NCBI GenBank assembly: GCA_039654915.1 | Contig: CM077596.1 | Span: forward strand, 72,479,751-72,543,750 | DNA length: 64,000 bases | Source of the DNA: Aquilaria yunnanensis | Taxonomy: Eukaryota > Streptophyta > Magnoliopsida > Malvales > Thymelaeaceae | Direction: 5' to 3' | In this document: positions 47,164 to 58,329 of the stretch, piece after piece | Numbering within the stretch: the first letter of the stretch is position 1 | Layout of the letters: every line of letters starts with the position of its first letter | Notes under the pieces: model-generated | Seen by the model: only the letters and a program-made list of their open reading frames with translations | What the model was told of the DNA's origin: nothing | Database searches by the model: none | Made by a program: the position numbers and the translations under genes

Positions 47164-47734
47164 CAAGATCATAATTAAGTCATTTTCTGGAATTCTTTTG
47201 TCAATTAAGTTGATTAATTAGTTGCAATAAACGTTGCTTATGCTTTTTCCAGCTGTGTCATGTTACTTACAACTTCATCAGATCGATAACAGTTTAGCTT
47301 TTAAGTTAGAACTTGATCAGTTGAATTAAGCAGAATTGAAATACCTGCAGGTCCTGCACTCCAATCATCATTCAATTAATTTGTTTGTGGATTAATGGTT
47401 TATGTGGCTTCTCCCTTATCACTACTAATTAAAATGAGGCTCTTCCTAACGGACACTAACAACTGTTTCATGTTAAAATTTCAAAATTCCTAACGCAAAG
47501 CCGTTTGCAAATAACATATGGTAATCCATGCATTGGTAATTGGATTACTAATGGCTTAACATAGAATTGTTAGTAATTCGCAACTTTAGGTCATTGGTAA
47601 TTAGATGGTTGATAATTACCAACAGTCCCAGGTTAACACTTTGTACTAACAGTCAAATATTTTATTAACGTGTTATGTTGTTAGTATTCCATCCTAAGTT
47701 ATGCACTCTGCCTATGGGTGTGTGTTCAAAGATA
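47164..47734. other. 3' flank of the first ERF gene
   Basis: Contains the AATAAA at 47226-47231. Beyond it nothing is recognised. Confidence 0.5.
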
Positions 47735-47736
47735 TA

Positions 47737-47930
47737 CTTTCTCCCTCGGTACCAAAATCAATGACACATTTTTTCTTTGTAAATCAATTATACATTTTAT
47801 CATGATCATTTTAATTCACACAAATACGGAAATAAAACTTTTTCCAAATTAAAATAGAGTTGTATAGTTATGAAACTTTGTTGTTCATTAACAAATTTGA
47901 AATGTATATTTTATGATGAGATGGAGGGAG
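47737..47930. mobile_element. Stowaway-type MITE, 194 bp
   Basis: Ends CTTTCTCCCTCGGTACC (plus) and CTCCCTCCATCTC (minus) with TA on both sides (47735-47736, 47931-47932). AT-rich interior without coding sequence. It lies directly beside the CACTA end at 47937. Confidence 0.65.
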
Positions 47931-47936
47931 TATTAC

Positions 47937-48640
47937 CACTACAACAAAAATTTGAAATAGTGACCGGCAATAGCCACTGTTTTTTCGATGACCAATAAAG
48001 CAGTGGCCAAAATGTAAAAAATAACTTTTTGGGAGACTGAATGATTACCGTTCATTTTGGCAACTAAAATATGGTGGCTAGACGGTCGCCACCGTTTTCT
48101 TGACCCACATTTCAGTAGCTAAACGGTTGCCAAACAGTCCAAATTTTAAATTAGTGACAGAAATATCGGTCACGATTCAGTCGCTTAATGAGTGGCCTTT
48201 TTAAATTCAAACAAAATTTTTAAGCAGCCCATCTTCTTGTTTGTTCATCTTCCACTTTCAGTTTCTCAAACACTTTCTCATACATTTTCTTCATGTTTTT
48301 CCACCTCCTCCATCTTGAAACGCTATTTTTTTTACTCTTCTAAATCAAACCTCTCTATTAAAATTATTTCTTTCTTGGTGTTTCTCATCTTTTCAGAAAT
48401 TTGCTGCTGCTCTTCTTCTTCTTCTTCTTCTGGTTTGAGAAATTTGCCTTATAGCACAAATCATCTTTGGGGAGACAATCATCTTGATCAACCCATTCAT
48501 GAAACCATGGTGGTGACCAAAGGTGTGTTGGGCTTTATATGCTCTTTGTCTTGTAGTGTACTTTTCTGTTGGAATTTACACTCAATTTCAACAAATTCTC
48601 CATTTTGTAGGTTTTTTGTATTTTAGGGAATATTGAATAT
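47937..48640 (+). mobile_element. CACTA left end followed by transcript-like DNA
   Basis: CACTACAACAAAAATTTG (47937-47954) is a typical CACTA terminus. To about 48190 the DNA is filled with subterminal repeats such as 'gtggccaaaatg', 'ggtggctagacggtcgcc' and 'cagtagctaaacggttgcc'. From 48190 to about 48526 a pyrimidine-rich, leader-like stretch follows, with a CTTCTT run and a donor-like CAAAG|GTGTGTTGG near 48522. It could be a captured 5' exon, but no protein was recognised. No right terminus was found, so the element is truncated. Confidence 0.55.
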
Positions 48641-49033
48641 TTTTTCCACTCCAATAACTTCCTCATATCATTCTTTAAAATTGGAAATGACATGAAAGAG
48701 AAGAGTTAATTCTATATATTTGTAGAAACTCTAAAAATTAATACATGCATGAAAAACAAGAGAAATATAAGTAAAAAAATGCAAGATTTACTTATATTAT
48801 GTGTTTATTACATTGCAATTTGAATTTACTTTAAATGCATAATATCTAATTGTTATATAATAAATACAATATACTAAAAAATAGGAAAACTATTGGAGTA
48901 GAAAAATTATGAAAATTTTAATTTTTGCTTTTCTATCTTGTAAAAATTATAGAAAATATGTTGGAGATGCTCTTAGCCCCAACCAAATAGTTTGTCTTGT
49001 AATATAAAAGATATTGTGTCACTTAAACATATA

Positions 49034-49272
49034 CTCCCTCTGTTTTGTATTAATTGACTTTTTTACCTTTTTTATTTGAAGTTTGACTTGAACAGATTCA
49101 TATTAACATGTATTAAAAAAAATTCTTAAAAATGATATTTAGAAACTATAATCTTTAAATTTTTATTTTTATATAAAATATTCATATTTTTATAATAAGT
49201 TTTGAAAGAAATAAAATTATAAATTAATTACTGTGAATAGCAAAATGGTCAATTTTTTTGAAATGAGGAAAG
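49034..49272. mobile_element. Stowaway-type MITE, 239 bp
   Basis: Ends CTCCCTCTGTTTTG (plus) and CTTTCCTCATTTC (minus) with TA on both sides (49032-49033, 49273-49274). AT-rich interior. Confidence 0.6.
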
Positions 49273-49274
49273 TA

Positions 49275-50460
49275 TAATATATCTATATTTTATTATCATA
49301 CAATTATGAAAAAGGTCAATACAAAATGAAATAAACTTATAAGTTATGAACGAGTGCTATACGTTTTGGAATAAATAGTTCAAAAACATGCCAATTGTTA
49401 TGAGATGGAGAGATAATTATCTATAGTATAATGAATGCATATTTAATAAAACACGATGCAACATAACTTTCTTGAATATGATGTAATTTTCCTTTCAAAA
49501 TAAGTCGAACTTTTGAATTGTGAAAGCCATTCATCAAGTAGTTTTTTAAAAACTTATACGCTTATTGTTGTTTCCAAGGCCTGCAACTTTCTGTTGAAAT
49601 TAATACTCAACTTCAAGTCCCCCCAGCACCAATCCTCCCTACGGACCCTGTTCGTTAATTTGTTATATTTCATTACTTTTATTTTTTCTAAAAAAAAGTA
49701 CATGTCAGTGACGAAAATATAAATATAGACATGCAACAGTAAGATGTGTGCCTCCTTGAGTATACTTGTTGACCAAGCATTTGTCGAGGGATCATCGTGA
49801 TGGTCTTGTAAGAATATGGAGTGTTGGACAAGAGAACCGTCCATGAATTAGATTTACTTGATGGGCCCAAACCCCAAACCCAACCCGAGGCCCAAAAAAC
49901 ATGGTTGGGCGAACCAGTGACAATTTAGAAATCTTATCGCTTTTACTCTGGTTACCCTCTTACATTACAGCAGGGTGTTGAGGAACTTGATCAGGCTTTG
50001 CACCGTTTACAATTAACTACTTTAGCTGCCCATGGAAATTTATTCTAAAAATAATGCTTAAATTACAGACATACTGATAAAAAACATATTTCTATGCAAA
50101 ACTCACCTTAATCTAAATCGTCTAGTTTTTACTTATGTTTTTAAAATTCATTTTTATGGATGGCAAAGTCTATCAAACTATCTTTAACCACCCGCCGCAT
50201 TTGGATTACTCCTTCAAATTCGGGTTCTTGACTTGACTAGCCCGACAAAATCGAAGTAAAATTTGTTTTGTAGCCAAACAAAACAGAGCAGCCCGACGGA
50301 GAATAAAGAAAGCCAGAAAGGGAAACAGAGCAATAAAAAAACCCAAAACAATCACTTGGGCTGCAGAGGAATCAGCAAAGGTTTGCATCTAAACTGACAA
50401 AAATTAACAAGAAGTAAGTACTGTACATATTGGATTGAGCCACGAAGTTACCCAATTGTT
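49275..50460. other. Intergenic DNA between the ERF genes
   Basis: No gene supported. The right part is the 3' flank of the second ERF gene. Confidence 0.45.
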
Positions 50461-50462
50461 TC

Positions 50463-50870
50463 TCACTTCTTGCTTTTCTTGTCCTCCACATCAAGAAGCT
50501 CCTCTAACAACTTGTCATCCAAATACTCGAACTCGAAAACCTCTTTGCCTGGTTCATCTCTTGTTCCCTCTGCATTCTCTAGCCCAGTTGATGACGATGA
50601 CGGAGATGGATTGTCTGCGCTGCTGTGGCCATGTTCGCCGGGGAAGTTGAGGACCGCCAGAGGCCCTCTCATGGCGGAGGCGGCTCGGTCGTATGCCCGG
50701 GCGGCCTCCTCCGCGGTGTTAAAGGTGCCGAGCCAGAGGCGCGCACCATGCCTGGCAGAGTCGCGAATCTCGGCGGCGAACTTCCCCCAGGGACGCCGGC
50801 GGACGCCTCTGTATTTGACGCTCTGTTCGGCGCCTGCCTCGTCCCTGGCTCTCTTGTTTTCTGCTGCCAT
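50463..50870 (-). CDS. Small ERF transcription factor, group IXc (ERF095-098 type), second copy
   Basis: A 135-residue intronless protein starting [13 protein letters not shown] (ATG at 50868-50870). Residues 20-77 are a full AP2/ERF domain ([18 protein letters not shown] ... [16 protein letters not shown] ... GPLAVLNFP) with the ERF-type Ala and Asp. The C-terminus carries [17 protein letters not shown] (about 110-126), the EDLL activation motif, then a basic tail DKKSKK. It differs from the gene at 46732 in the N-terminus and linker, so the duplication is not recent. It lies on the opposite strand, tail to tail, about 3.3 kb away. In Arabidopsis, genes of this subgroup are clustered on chromosome 3 beside ERF1, so this is probably the corresponding cluster. 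A long GC-rich antisense frame is a shadow. Confidence 0.93.
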   Translation of the reverse strand: MAAENKRARDEAGAEQSVKYRGVRRRPWGKFAAEIRDSARHGARLWLGTFNTAEEAARAYDRAASAMRGPLAVLNFPGEHGHSSADNPSPSSSSTGLENAEGTRDEPGKEVFEFEYLDDKLLEELLDVEDKKSKK

Positions 50871-51000
50871 GGAGGGCTAGTCCAGAGAGCGAGGGAGTGG
50901 ATGGGCGCCAAATGAAGGTACTGCCCTGGCGTTTTAAAACGTGGCGATGATGAGAAGGATTGTGCAGTGACGATTTTGGTGCAACGAATATATGACGCTA
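50871..51000 (-). promoter_or_regulatory. Leader and TATA candidate of the second ERF gene
   Basis: On minus, CATATATTC at about 50986-50994 is a TATA-like box some 120 bp before the ATG, which would give a leader of about 90 bases. Between them the DNA is GC-rich and has no upstream ATG in a long frame. This is a prediction from spacing only. Confidence 0.35.
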
Positions 51001-52165
51001 GTGTTTGGAGCATCATCCTTTTGTTTTTTTTTTAAAGTGTTTCCTTTTGCTTCTTATTTTATTCTCTCTTCTCCGGGAGGGGGCTTCCATTTCTTTAAAA
51101 CCACAGGAGGTGAGACGAGAGCCAACAATCTGGTTTTTGTTTTGAGCTGCGGGACCGATTCAAGCCTGAATGAATACCCCCCCGGGTTTCGTTGAATTAA
51201 GCCAATTTACCCCCCAAGTACTAAAGAAGGCCTTACTCATACTCAAATCAAAACTATCATTAGTTTTGACAGTTTTGTAGAGTAATAACATCAGTATATA
51301 GCTTTCGCACATTTCATGACAGGACCTAGGTAATTAATCATCAACTAAATTAAGATTGTTAAAGCTAAACAAGGCCAACTTGTATTAGAATGATAGTGAT
51401 TTGATCTTTTAGGAATAAAATAATTGCATTCGTTGTATGTGCGCTGCGCTGCCCGGGCTAGGCCAGGGCCAGTGTCTTGTGGCGCCAGCCCTCTTACGTC
51501 GGCTAAAATGAAATTCCTCGTCAGCTCTATATCCATAGCTTCAATTGTTAATTAACACTTTTTCCCCGCTGATTGATCCAATAATTAGTAAGATAACCAC
51601 CGGAAGCTTTCACGAGATTAATTTGGGGTTAAGGAGGAGGGCATGGTCCTACTCCTCCTAGCTGCGCCTGCTAATTACATATTTGGTGATGCCTGGGTTG
51701 TGAGGTCACGGGAATGGCGTATGCAGCCTTCGTCACCAAATCTTTTACTAGCTACCTACCATCGTTTTTCATCATCCCACTTGTTAATTGTTAGTTAGTG
51801 TTGACTCGTGAAACGCCGGTGGCCGAAAATATATGTTCACGGAGGATTGAAAAAGTTTTGAATTGAACAAGAACAAGAACAGGAATCAGACCAATTGACG
51901 CAAATTCACAACATGCGGAGCGGATTAGCTGCCCTGCGTATGTTTTTGCCTGGATGTAGAAGCAGATCTTGGCCTTTATTTCAAGCCAATCATATGATAT
52001 TGGCTAGATTTTACAAAGCACTAATTAAAACAACATTGGTGGGCGATATAATGGAGGCTGTCGACTGTCCACCTAGGTAATATGCACCACCTAACAGACG
52101 TTTATAAAATGTTATAGAATGTTTCTCTTCATCCGTTTCTAGTTTGGAAAGTGGAAGATAAGGAT
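51001..52165. other. Intergenic DNA upstream of the second ERF gene
   Basis: No gene, repeat end or RNA gene was recognised. A GC-rich patch lies at 51440-51500. Confidence 0.4.
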
Positions 52166-52168
52166 CCG

Positions 52169-52220
52169 AGATTGGGGGAAACAATATAGGAAAGAAGAAA
52201 TTCCATAGAAATCTCTCCAT
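52169..52220. repeat. 52-bp direct repeat flanking a hAT element, left copy
   Basis: It contains 'agaagaaattccatagaaat' and is found again at 53196-53248 just right of the hAT element. It is much longer than the 8-bp target duplication, so it was probably a pre-existing tandem duplication into which the hAT element inserted. Confidence 0.75.
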
Positions 52221-52230
52221 ATGCAAGATT

Positions 52231-53191
52231 TAGGGGTGAGCATGGGTCGGGTTGGTTCGGTTTTATGGTGGAACCGAACCAACCCAAAATTGTCTCGGTT
52301 TGAAAATTTTTCTACCCAACCCAGAACCAAGAACCGAACAGAACCAGAACCATGGTTCTGGGTTTCTCGGTTCTGGTTCTCGGGTTTTTCGGTTTATACC
52401 ATATAACTATAATAACACCAAAATTCAATAAATCTACATCCATAATCAGTTTTATGACATATTCAACATAATATACAATTAAATTAATATTTAAATATAT
52501 ATACTTAGATACATTCAAAAGAGTTTAAAATGTTGTTCTTACAAAAATGGTTTAAAAGAATTGCTTGTGGGGTATTTTTTATCTCAACTAGTTTACTTCA
52601 TTCCAGTAATTCCAATATTGGTATGACATTCAATATGGAAAATTGAGCCTTTAAGACATATTCTTCAGTATCAAAACCTAAAATATGTTGATGTCATAAA
52701 TTTTTAATTTTACATGACTCAAATGAAAAAAATATTATAATTGTGTCGTAAAGAGTAGTCTGGAATGAAAGATCGAAAGCAAAATGACTTAGGTGTGGTG
52801 GGTCTATGAAGCAAAGTGATTTAAATAAATATGAAGAAATTTCTTAAATGATCCCACAACTTTCATACTGTTTCAATTTGGAACATCAGTTTAAGAGTTT
52901 AATATAAAAACATAAAATAACCATAATAAAACTTCAAAGAAATATGTGTGTGTGTGTGTGTGGATATATTAGTAATACTATAATTTTCATTATATAATTA
53001 TATATATATATCTCGGGTTCGGTTCCATCTCGGGTTGGTTCCATATGGAACCAGAACCAACCCAAAAATCATCGGTTCTCCTATATGTGGAACCAACCCG
53101 AGAACCATGATCAATTTTTACCCAACCCAACCCAACCCAATGGGGGTGGTTCGGTTTCGGTTTCAGGTTTACCCAACCCATGCTCACCCCA
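52231..53191. mobile_element. Non-autonomous hAT element, 961 bp, exact 8-bp duplication
   Basis: The left end is TAGGGGTGAGCATGGGTCGG and the right end on minus TGGGGTGAGCATGGGTTGG, typical hAT-type inverted repeats. GCAAGATT flanks both sides exactly (52223-52230 and 53192-53199). Both subterminal regions are rich in 'ggttcgg' and 'aacccaacc' repeats. A (GT)9 run lies at 52943-52961. There is no transposase. Confidence 0.9.
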
Positions 53192-53249
53192 GCAAGATTG
53201 GGGGAGACAATCCAAGAAAGAAGAAATTCCATAGAAATCTCTCCATTCT

Positions 53250-53640
53250 CTATCCTACTAATTAGAAACCTAATTTCCACCCCACATCACTTGTCGCCTT
53301 CCTCCCACCACAGACCGTCATTTCATACCTAGTAGCCATTTTCTTCTTCTCCTGAAACCACTGTTCGCCCTTTCTTTTTCTCCTATGTTGACTAATGACC
53401 GCCGTTCATTCTCAACGATCGCCCTTCACATTCGGCCCTAAATCTTTGTTGTTTCATCTCAGATGCTTCCCATTGTCCCGTTCCACCATTGCATCATTGT
53501 TCTTATGGATTCGAATGGTGAAACAGGGAGATTGTTTCAGAATTTAAAGGCCAACAACGTTGTGCATGTGATTTGAGGTTTGATTTATCGTAAAAGTTGT
53601 TATATATGCATGCTTTTGGGCTTATAAAAGACACAAATAT
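53250..53640. other. Unassigned, less AT-rich stretch
   Basis: Composition is closer to exons but all frames are short and no family was recognised. Confidence 0.3.
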
Positions 53641-53740
53641 TTATATATGTTTCTGGATTTTATTTGTATGATACAGGTTTGTAAGAAATATATATGTATG
53701 CTTCTAGGATTTATTTATATGATTTTGGGTTTGAAAAGAA

Positions 53741-53746
53741 CATACA

Positions 53747-53780
<34 letters not shown>

Positions 53781-53820
53781 TATCTGTGTGTGTGTGTGTG
53801 TGTGTGTACGTGTGCGTTCT
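53741..53820. repeat. Compound microsatellite (CATA)n(TA)n(TG)n
   Basis: Directly visible runs of CATA, TA and TG in succession. A related (TATG)n(CATG)n run follows at 53918-53942. Reading frames through them are artefacts. Confidence 0.95.
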
Positions 53821-54115
53821 TATAGGTTTTATTTGTAGGAGTTTGGCTTTGTAAAGAACATATATATTTATATATGCTTCTGGGTTTATACAAAATTGAT
53901 TTCCTATTTGATGAATATGTATGTATGTATGCATGCATGCATTCCTATTTTATGAAATTGGTAATAAATTGTATAAAACCAGATGATAGTGTATAGTGTG
54001 GGGTTTTGAAAGTATGGAGCCGAATGTAGGAAACTAGGTTGCTATTATTTAAAATTGCATGGCTATTGTACAAAATCGAGCTTATATATATATGAAATTA
54101 TGTTAATACTATATG

Positions 54116-55069
54116 GTGAAAGTTTTAAAAAACCCCCTTGTGGTTTGATGGAATCTATACTTACCCCCATATAACCCAAGCTCCATTAATGCATCCATTT
54201 ATTGAGTGGGACTCACAACAAGTTAAACTCATATGACCCAATTTTACCTTAAGAATCACAGTATAAGTGCCACATTAACAAAGCAACAATCTTTAGCATT
54301 ATGCTTGGTTTTCTTGTTGGTTTTTGCATTTATTCCACGCTAATTTTCATCTAGCTGTTTCCAATATATTCAGATAGCTTGGCCATGCTTCTTTTGCCCT
54401 GATTCTTTCCTTTGTTGTTCAATATATTTGGACTAATATACCTGCAGAACCTTACAAAATTTACCTATTAATTTGTACTTTGTCTTCAACATTCAATTAA
54501 ATATAAAACCAATGTTACATTCAACAAGGCTACAGCCTACCCACATTTACAATTTGGCTATATCAATTCTTCCTATCATCAGTTGCAACATGAGAAATAG
54601 GGTCAGTAAATGAAATAGAGTTGAACAATGATGAGACCCACAAATTGAAAACATCCTTCATAATTGAACACACCCTAAATTGTACCTAAACCATAAATTG
54701 AAAACATGGTTGAATCGAGTACAATGTTACCTGATTGGGCTTTACTAGTGAAATTTTTTTACCAGGTTAGGTTTTCGTCTTCTTCCTTGCTGCGAAATCA
54801 CTGAATTAACTCTCTTCTTCCTTTTGTCGATACCTTCACCATAAATTGAAGCAAACCAAGCAAACACTAAAGATTTCAGCTTTATTAGTACCGCATTTAT
54901 ACTGTCTCGGGTAGAAACGGGTTCCATAAGTTTAACTTGTTATGGGTCCCACTTAGTAAATAGATACACTAATGAAGCTTGGGTCAAAAAGGGGCAAGTG
55001 TAGGTTTCACAAAATACAGGGGGTAAGTGTATATTCCATCAAACCATATGGGGTTTTTTGAAACATTCC
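54116..55069. mobile_element. Mutator-like non-autonomous element, 954 bp, exact 10-bp duplication
   Basis: The left arm starts GTGAAAGTTTTAAAAAACCC and the right arm on minus GGAATGTTTCAAAAAACCCC. They align for about 140 bp (for example 'tggtttgatggaat' in both, and 'aagctccattaatgcat' against 'aagcttcattagtgtat'). ATACTATATG flanks both sides (54106-54115 and 55070-55079). No transposase is present; the 60-codon minus frame at 54745-54927 has no recognised motif. Confidence 0.88.
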
Positions 55070-55309
55070 ATACTATATGAGTTTTGAGTTTTGGTAGTGT
55101 GTGGAACTGGAAATGAATTATATAAAATTGAGATTTATTTGTATGAAACTATAAACTTTTTGTGTGGAACCGAGTAAATTTTTTAGAAATAAGATGCAAA
55201 TACAACAATGAAGTGGGGATGCATGCGACATGTTAATTGGTGGGAAAATATAGCCAAATTAAAAGAAGCTTTAAGATTGTATTGTAAAACTGTATAGTTC
55301 TTGTTGTAA

Positions 55310-55620
55310 CAAACTGTAATGTCGATGTGTAAAGTTGAGTTCTTTTTTATGAAACCGAGTTCTTATTATATGAAATTGAGTTTCTATTTTATGAAATTGG
55401 ATTTTTATTGTGTTGATATATGAAACTATAAATCTATTAAACAAAAATTATTTTCTATCAAATGAAATTAAGTTCATATCGTACAACATGAGTTTCTATT
55501 ATACGAAATTGAATTTTCTTTATAAAATAAAACAAAAACTCTCTAAATATGAAATTGAATTCTTGATGTATTAAACTAATAACCAATTGTACGAAATTTA
55601 TATTTGAATGTAAGCAACTC
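55310..55620. repeat. Degenerate short-period repeat 'tatgaaattgagtt'
   Basis: Roughly ten imperfect units of 20-30 bp built on 'tatgaaattgagttctta'. Weaker units of the same type appear from 53640 onward on both sides of the 54116-55069 element, which therefore inserted into this array. Confidence 0.6.
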
Positions 55621-55643
55621 TTTGAACACATTTGATTATGTGA

Positions 55644-55946
55644 AAAAATTAAGGCCGCAAGGACCAATGTACCAATTGCGGTACAATAGAGTTGTAATTC
55701 ACTAGCTATTCCAGATGCTCGCCAAATCTGAAAAAAGCCATAGGTTATTTGTATTCCTTGGAAATTGCTGCCCACATCACCATTCAAGATTTCTTGACCC
55801 ACTATTAGCCAAACCACCTGAGCACTAGGTCCAATGTGAATAGGATCACTTAGCCATGCTTCATAATTGGAAAAACGAGCACCATGGAAATACATGCCAC
55901 TCAGCCAAAGAAAGATGATGGAAAGTATGAATAAACTCATTTTTTT
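55644..55946 (-). pseudogene. psaA: Nuclear chloroplast insert: psaA fragment
   Basis: On minus the translation reads [18 protein letters not shown], then [31 protein letters not shown] and [20 protein letters not shown]. This is an internal part of PsaA, the chloroplast-encoded P700 apoprotein A1 of photosystem I. About 100 codons are kept in one frame with scattered substitutions. Both ends stop abruptly inside the gene and pass into AT-rich nuclear repeats. It is a nuclear plastid DNA segment (NUPT) with no function as a photosystem gene; the frame surviving by chance suggests moderate age. Confidence 0.93.
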
Positions 55947-56734
55947 TATGCAATTACCATATTTATTGTAGGGTAAATGACAATTGTTGTCCATAAACTA
56001 TGACCAATGTTGCTTATTCTTCTTAGAACTATAAAATGTTGCAGCATTAGTCCTAAGACTACATAAATGTGTCTTATTCATTTTACCATCCATCTGAACC
56101 GTTCGTTTCTGATAAAAAGATTATATGGTATCTGATTTGGCATTGGTGGGAATAAGTTGGGAAGTGAAAGGCAAATTAGTAGGATAATTGAAAGGCAAAA
56201 ACATAACCCTAAATGCAATTGAGGGAAAGAAGTTCACGATTAGGCAAGGCGGGGTTGTGTCTGAGTGAAAAAGGTGGAAGAATATTAGTTTTAGTAAGTT
56301 GGTATAGATTTGTTAGAATGGGGATTGATTGGGCTGTGCGGAGCCAAAGAAAGAAGAATCCCCCTAAGTATTGTAAGTGTTTTGTTGGAGGTTTAGGGGA
56401 ATTTCTGTCTATGTTGATGGTTGATGTTATGACATAAAGTTTTTTGTCCATATTGGTTTATCAGATAGGGTTTGTTTATCAGATGGGGTTTGTGGCTGGT
56501 GACAGCTGAAAAAGCCAAGGGTAAGTGAATCTAGGGTATGAGAAGTGGTTCGGGGGTATTGGAGTTGTGTTATTGAAGGTAGTGTAAAAAAAGGATGGCT
56601 CTATGTATGGTTTGGGATATTGGGTTCTATGGTGGAATGTTATTGTAAGGTTTTGGGAGCTAGAGAAGCTTAGCAGAGATTAACCGAAATCCTCTATGAT
56701 CTAAGTGAAATGGAATAAATCGGGTGTTTGAAAA

Positions 56735-58047
56735 TGTTATACCTAGTCCATTGATATCGTTCACCCAACTATTGAGTCGAATCACAAAACTTAAACAGTT
56801 GACGTGTTCAAGCTCTATACAATATCCACACAAACCTCTCAGATCACCATGCCTCCTCTAGGTTTTGGTAGGAGCATTCCTTTTATACCCTCAGTGCTAA
56901 CTTACATCCTCCAAAAGAAGAAAAAAGGAGAGTACGACTGAAACTTTTCAGAACATTTCTGAATTTCATCCAAAGGGTGCAACTACAAAAAAAATACACT
57001 ATATAACATAGATATAGTGAGACATAACTCCTAAGCCGAGAAGGTTTTATAACCCTAATCTAATCAAGCCTAATTTTGGACTTAACAATGACTCAACTAT
57101 TTTGCCAATAATTAATCTAAAATTATCATGAAACTAAAATCAAACAATTTGACCCATATATTAAAATAATCTAATTGGCTCTAAGTATGCAACCCTATAG
57201 ACTCCTACCACATTGATAATGATCATAAATCATATTTATGATAATAAATAATAAACGACGTCTAGTAACACATCATTGCTACCTATGAAATAAGACAGTT
57301 AATAACTAAATTAAACCTATATGATCATTATTTGTATATGTCATTGTCTTTTGGTCGTAGGATACCAAGATCAAGCACGAGACATAGAATCTGTCACTCT
57401 GGTATATCTCAATCTTTGATTTTTCGATCCCTGAATAGACTGACTTAAATATTGTGTATCAACTCATTTAAGTATGACAATGCATTTCCTCAGTCTTATT
57501 TAATCAAGGGGCTCGAAGATATCACAATTGTTACATATGAGGGACAAATCTCATCTTGATCATACAAATCCCTCCGCATGATATGTGATATACTCAATAA
57601 CCACTTTCATGTTCATTTAGTTATGAGCAATAAGGGAAAGTATTAAAGTATGTGACTCACATATAGAGAACATTAATAACCTCAAGTCAAAGAACTACAT
57701 GTACCGTAATCATTATGAGAATCACTTATGACACTTATATAACGATCCATGTGCTCTCATGGTGGGTCGATTTAGTATACAAGTTCTCCAACTTGTATCC
57801 ATATATAGATTACATATCTTATATTAGTTTTTTTATATGCTAGTCTTTATATATTATTGTAATTGACTCCACAATAGTACTAGACCAAGGATATTTAAGA
57901 ATACTATTATTCTAGGGTTATAATTATGTTTGATTATGTTACATGAAAATAATCAACAAACATAATTATTGGAATAATACCTTAACAAAATATCATAACT
58001 CAATATTCATAATACAATCTTCTCATGATTGGCTTTTGGACATAACA
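56735..58047. repeat. Possible solo LTR (Copia-like), about 1.3 kb
   Basis: It begins TGTTATACCTAG and ends GGACATAACA, giving 6-bp inverted ends TGTTAT/ATAACA. It interrupts the MULE remnant and holds no coding frame, with LTR-like text ('gggtcgatttagtatacaag'). Flanking 5-mers (GAAAA and TTAAC) do not match, so the limits or the call may be wrong. Confidence 0.4.
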
Positions 58048-58329
58048 TTAACAGTTATAGCTTGACAATTTGTAATAGGATAATAGTTTACGAACAAGTG
58101 GGTGTTCCGATCATTATATAAATCTAGAATTTGTAGGGTTTGTAGGGTAGTATATAGGGGAAGGCTATCTTGTGGTTTAAGCAAGTGTTACTTGAACAAA
58201 AAGATTACCTGAATATTGCTATTTAACAAAAGGCTTTTGTGTGCAACTTAAATTTGTGTATACTCTTCTTCGGTACTGAACTTGTATTTGTATTATTACA
58301 AGTCCCAATTTAGAACACTTTTCACTTGA

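Noticed and set aside
48192..48626. 144-codon ORF as a secreted or membrane protein
   Set aside because: Hydrophobic and serine runs come from pyrimidine-rich DNA after a CACTA end; the frame does not start with a clear ATG and shows no family.
50470..51016. Overlapping long frames on both strands over the second ERF gene
   Set aside because: GC-rich shadows of the ERF coding sequence; only the minus frame from 50870 has the AP2 and EDLL motifs.
53647..53938. Several frames rich in Tyr-Ile and Thr-His
   Set aside because: They are translations of the TA/TG/CATA microsatellites.
55458..55994. A complete membrane-protein gene of 178 codons
   Set aside because: Only the middle is psaA-derived; both ends are AT-rich flank read through by chance.
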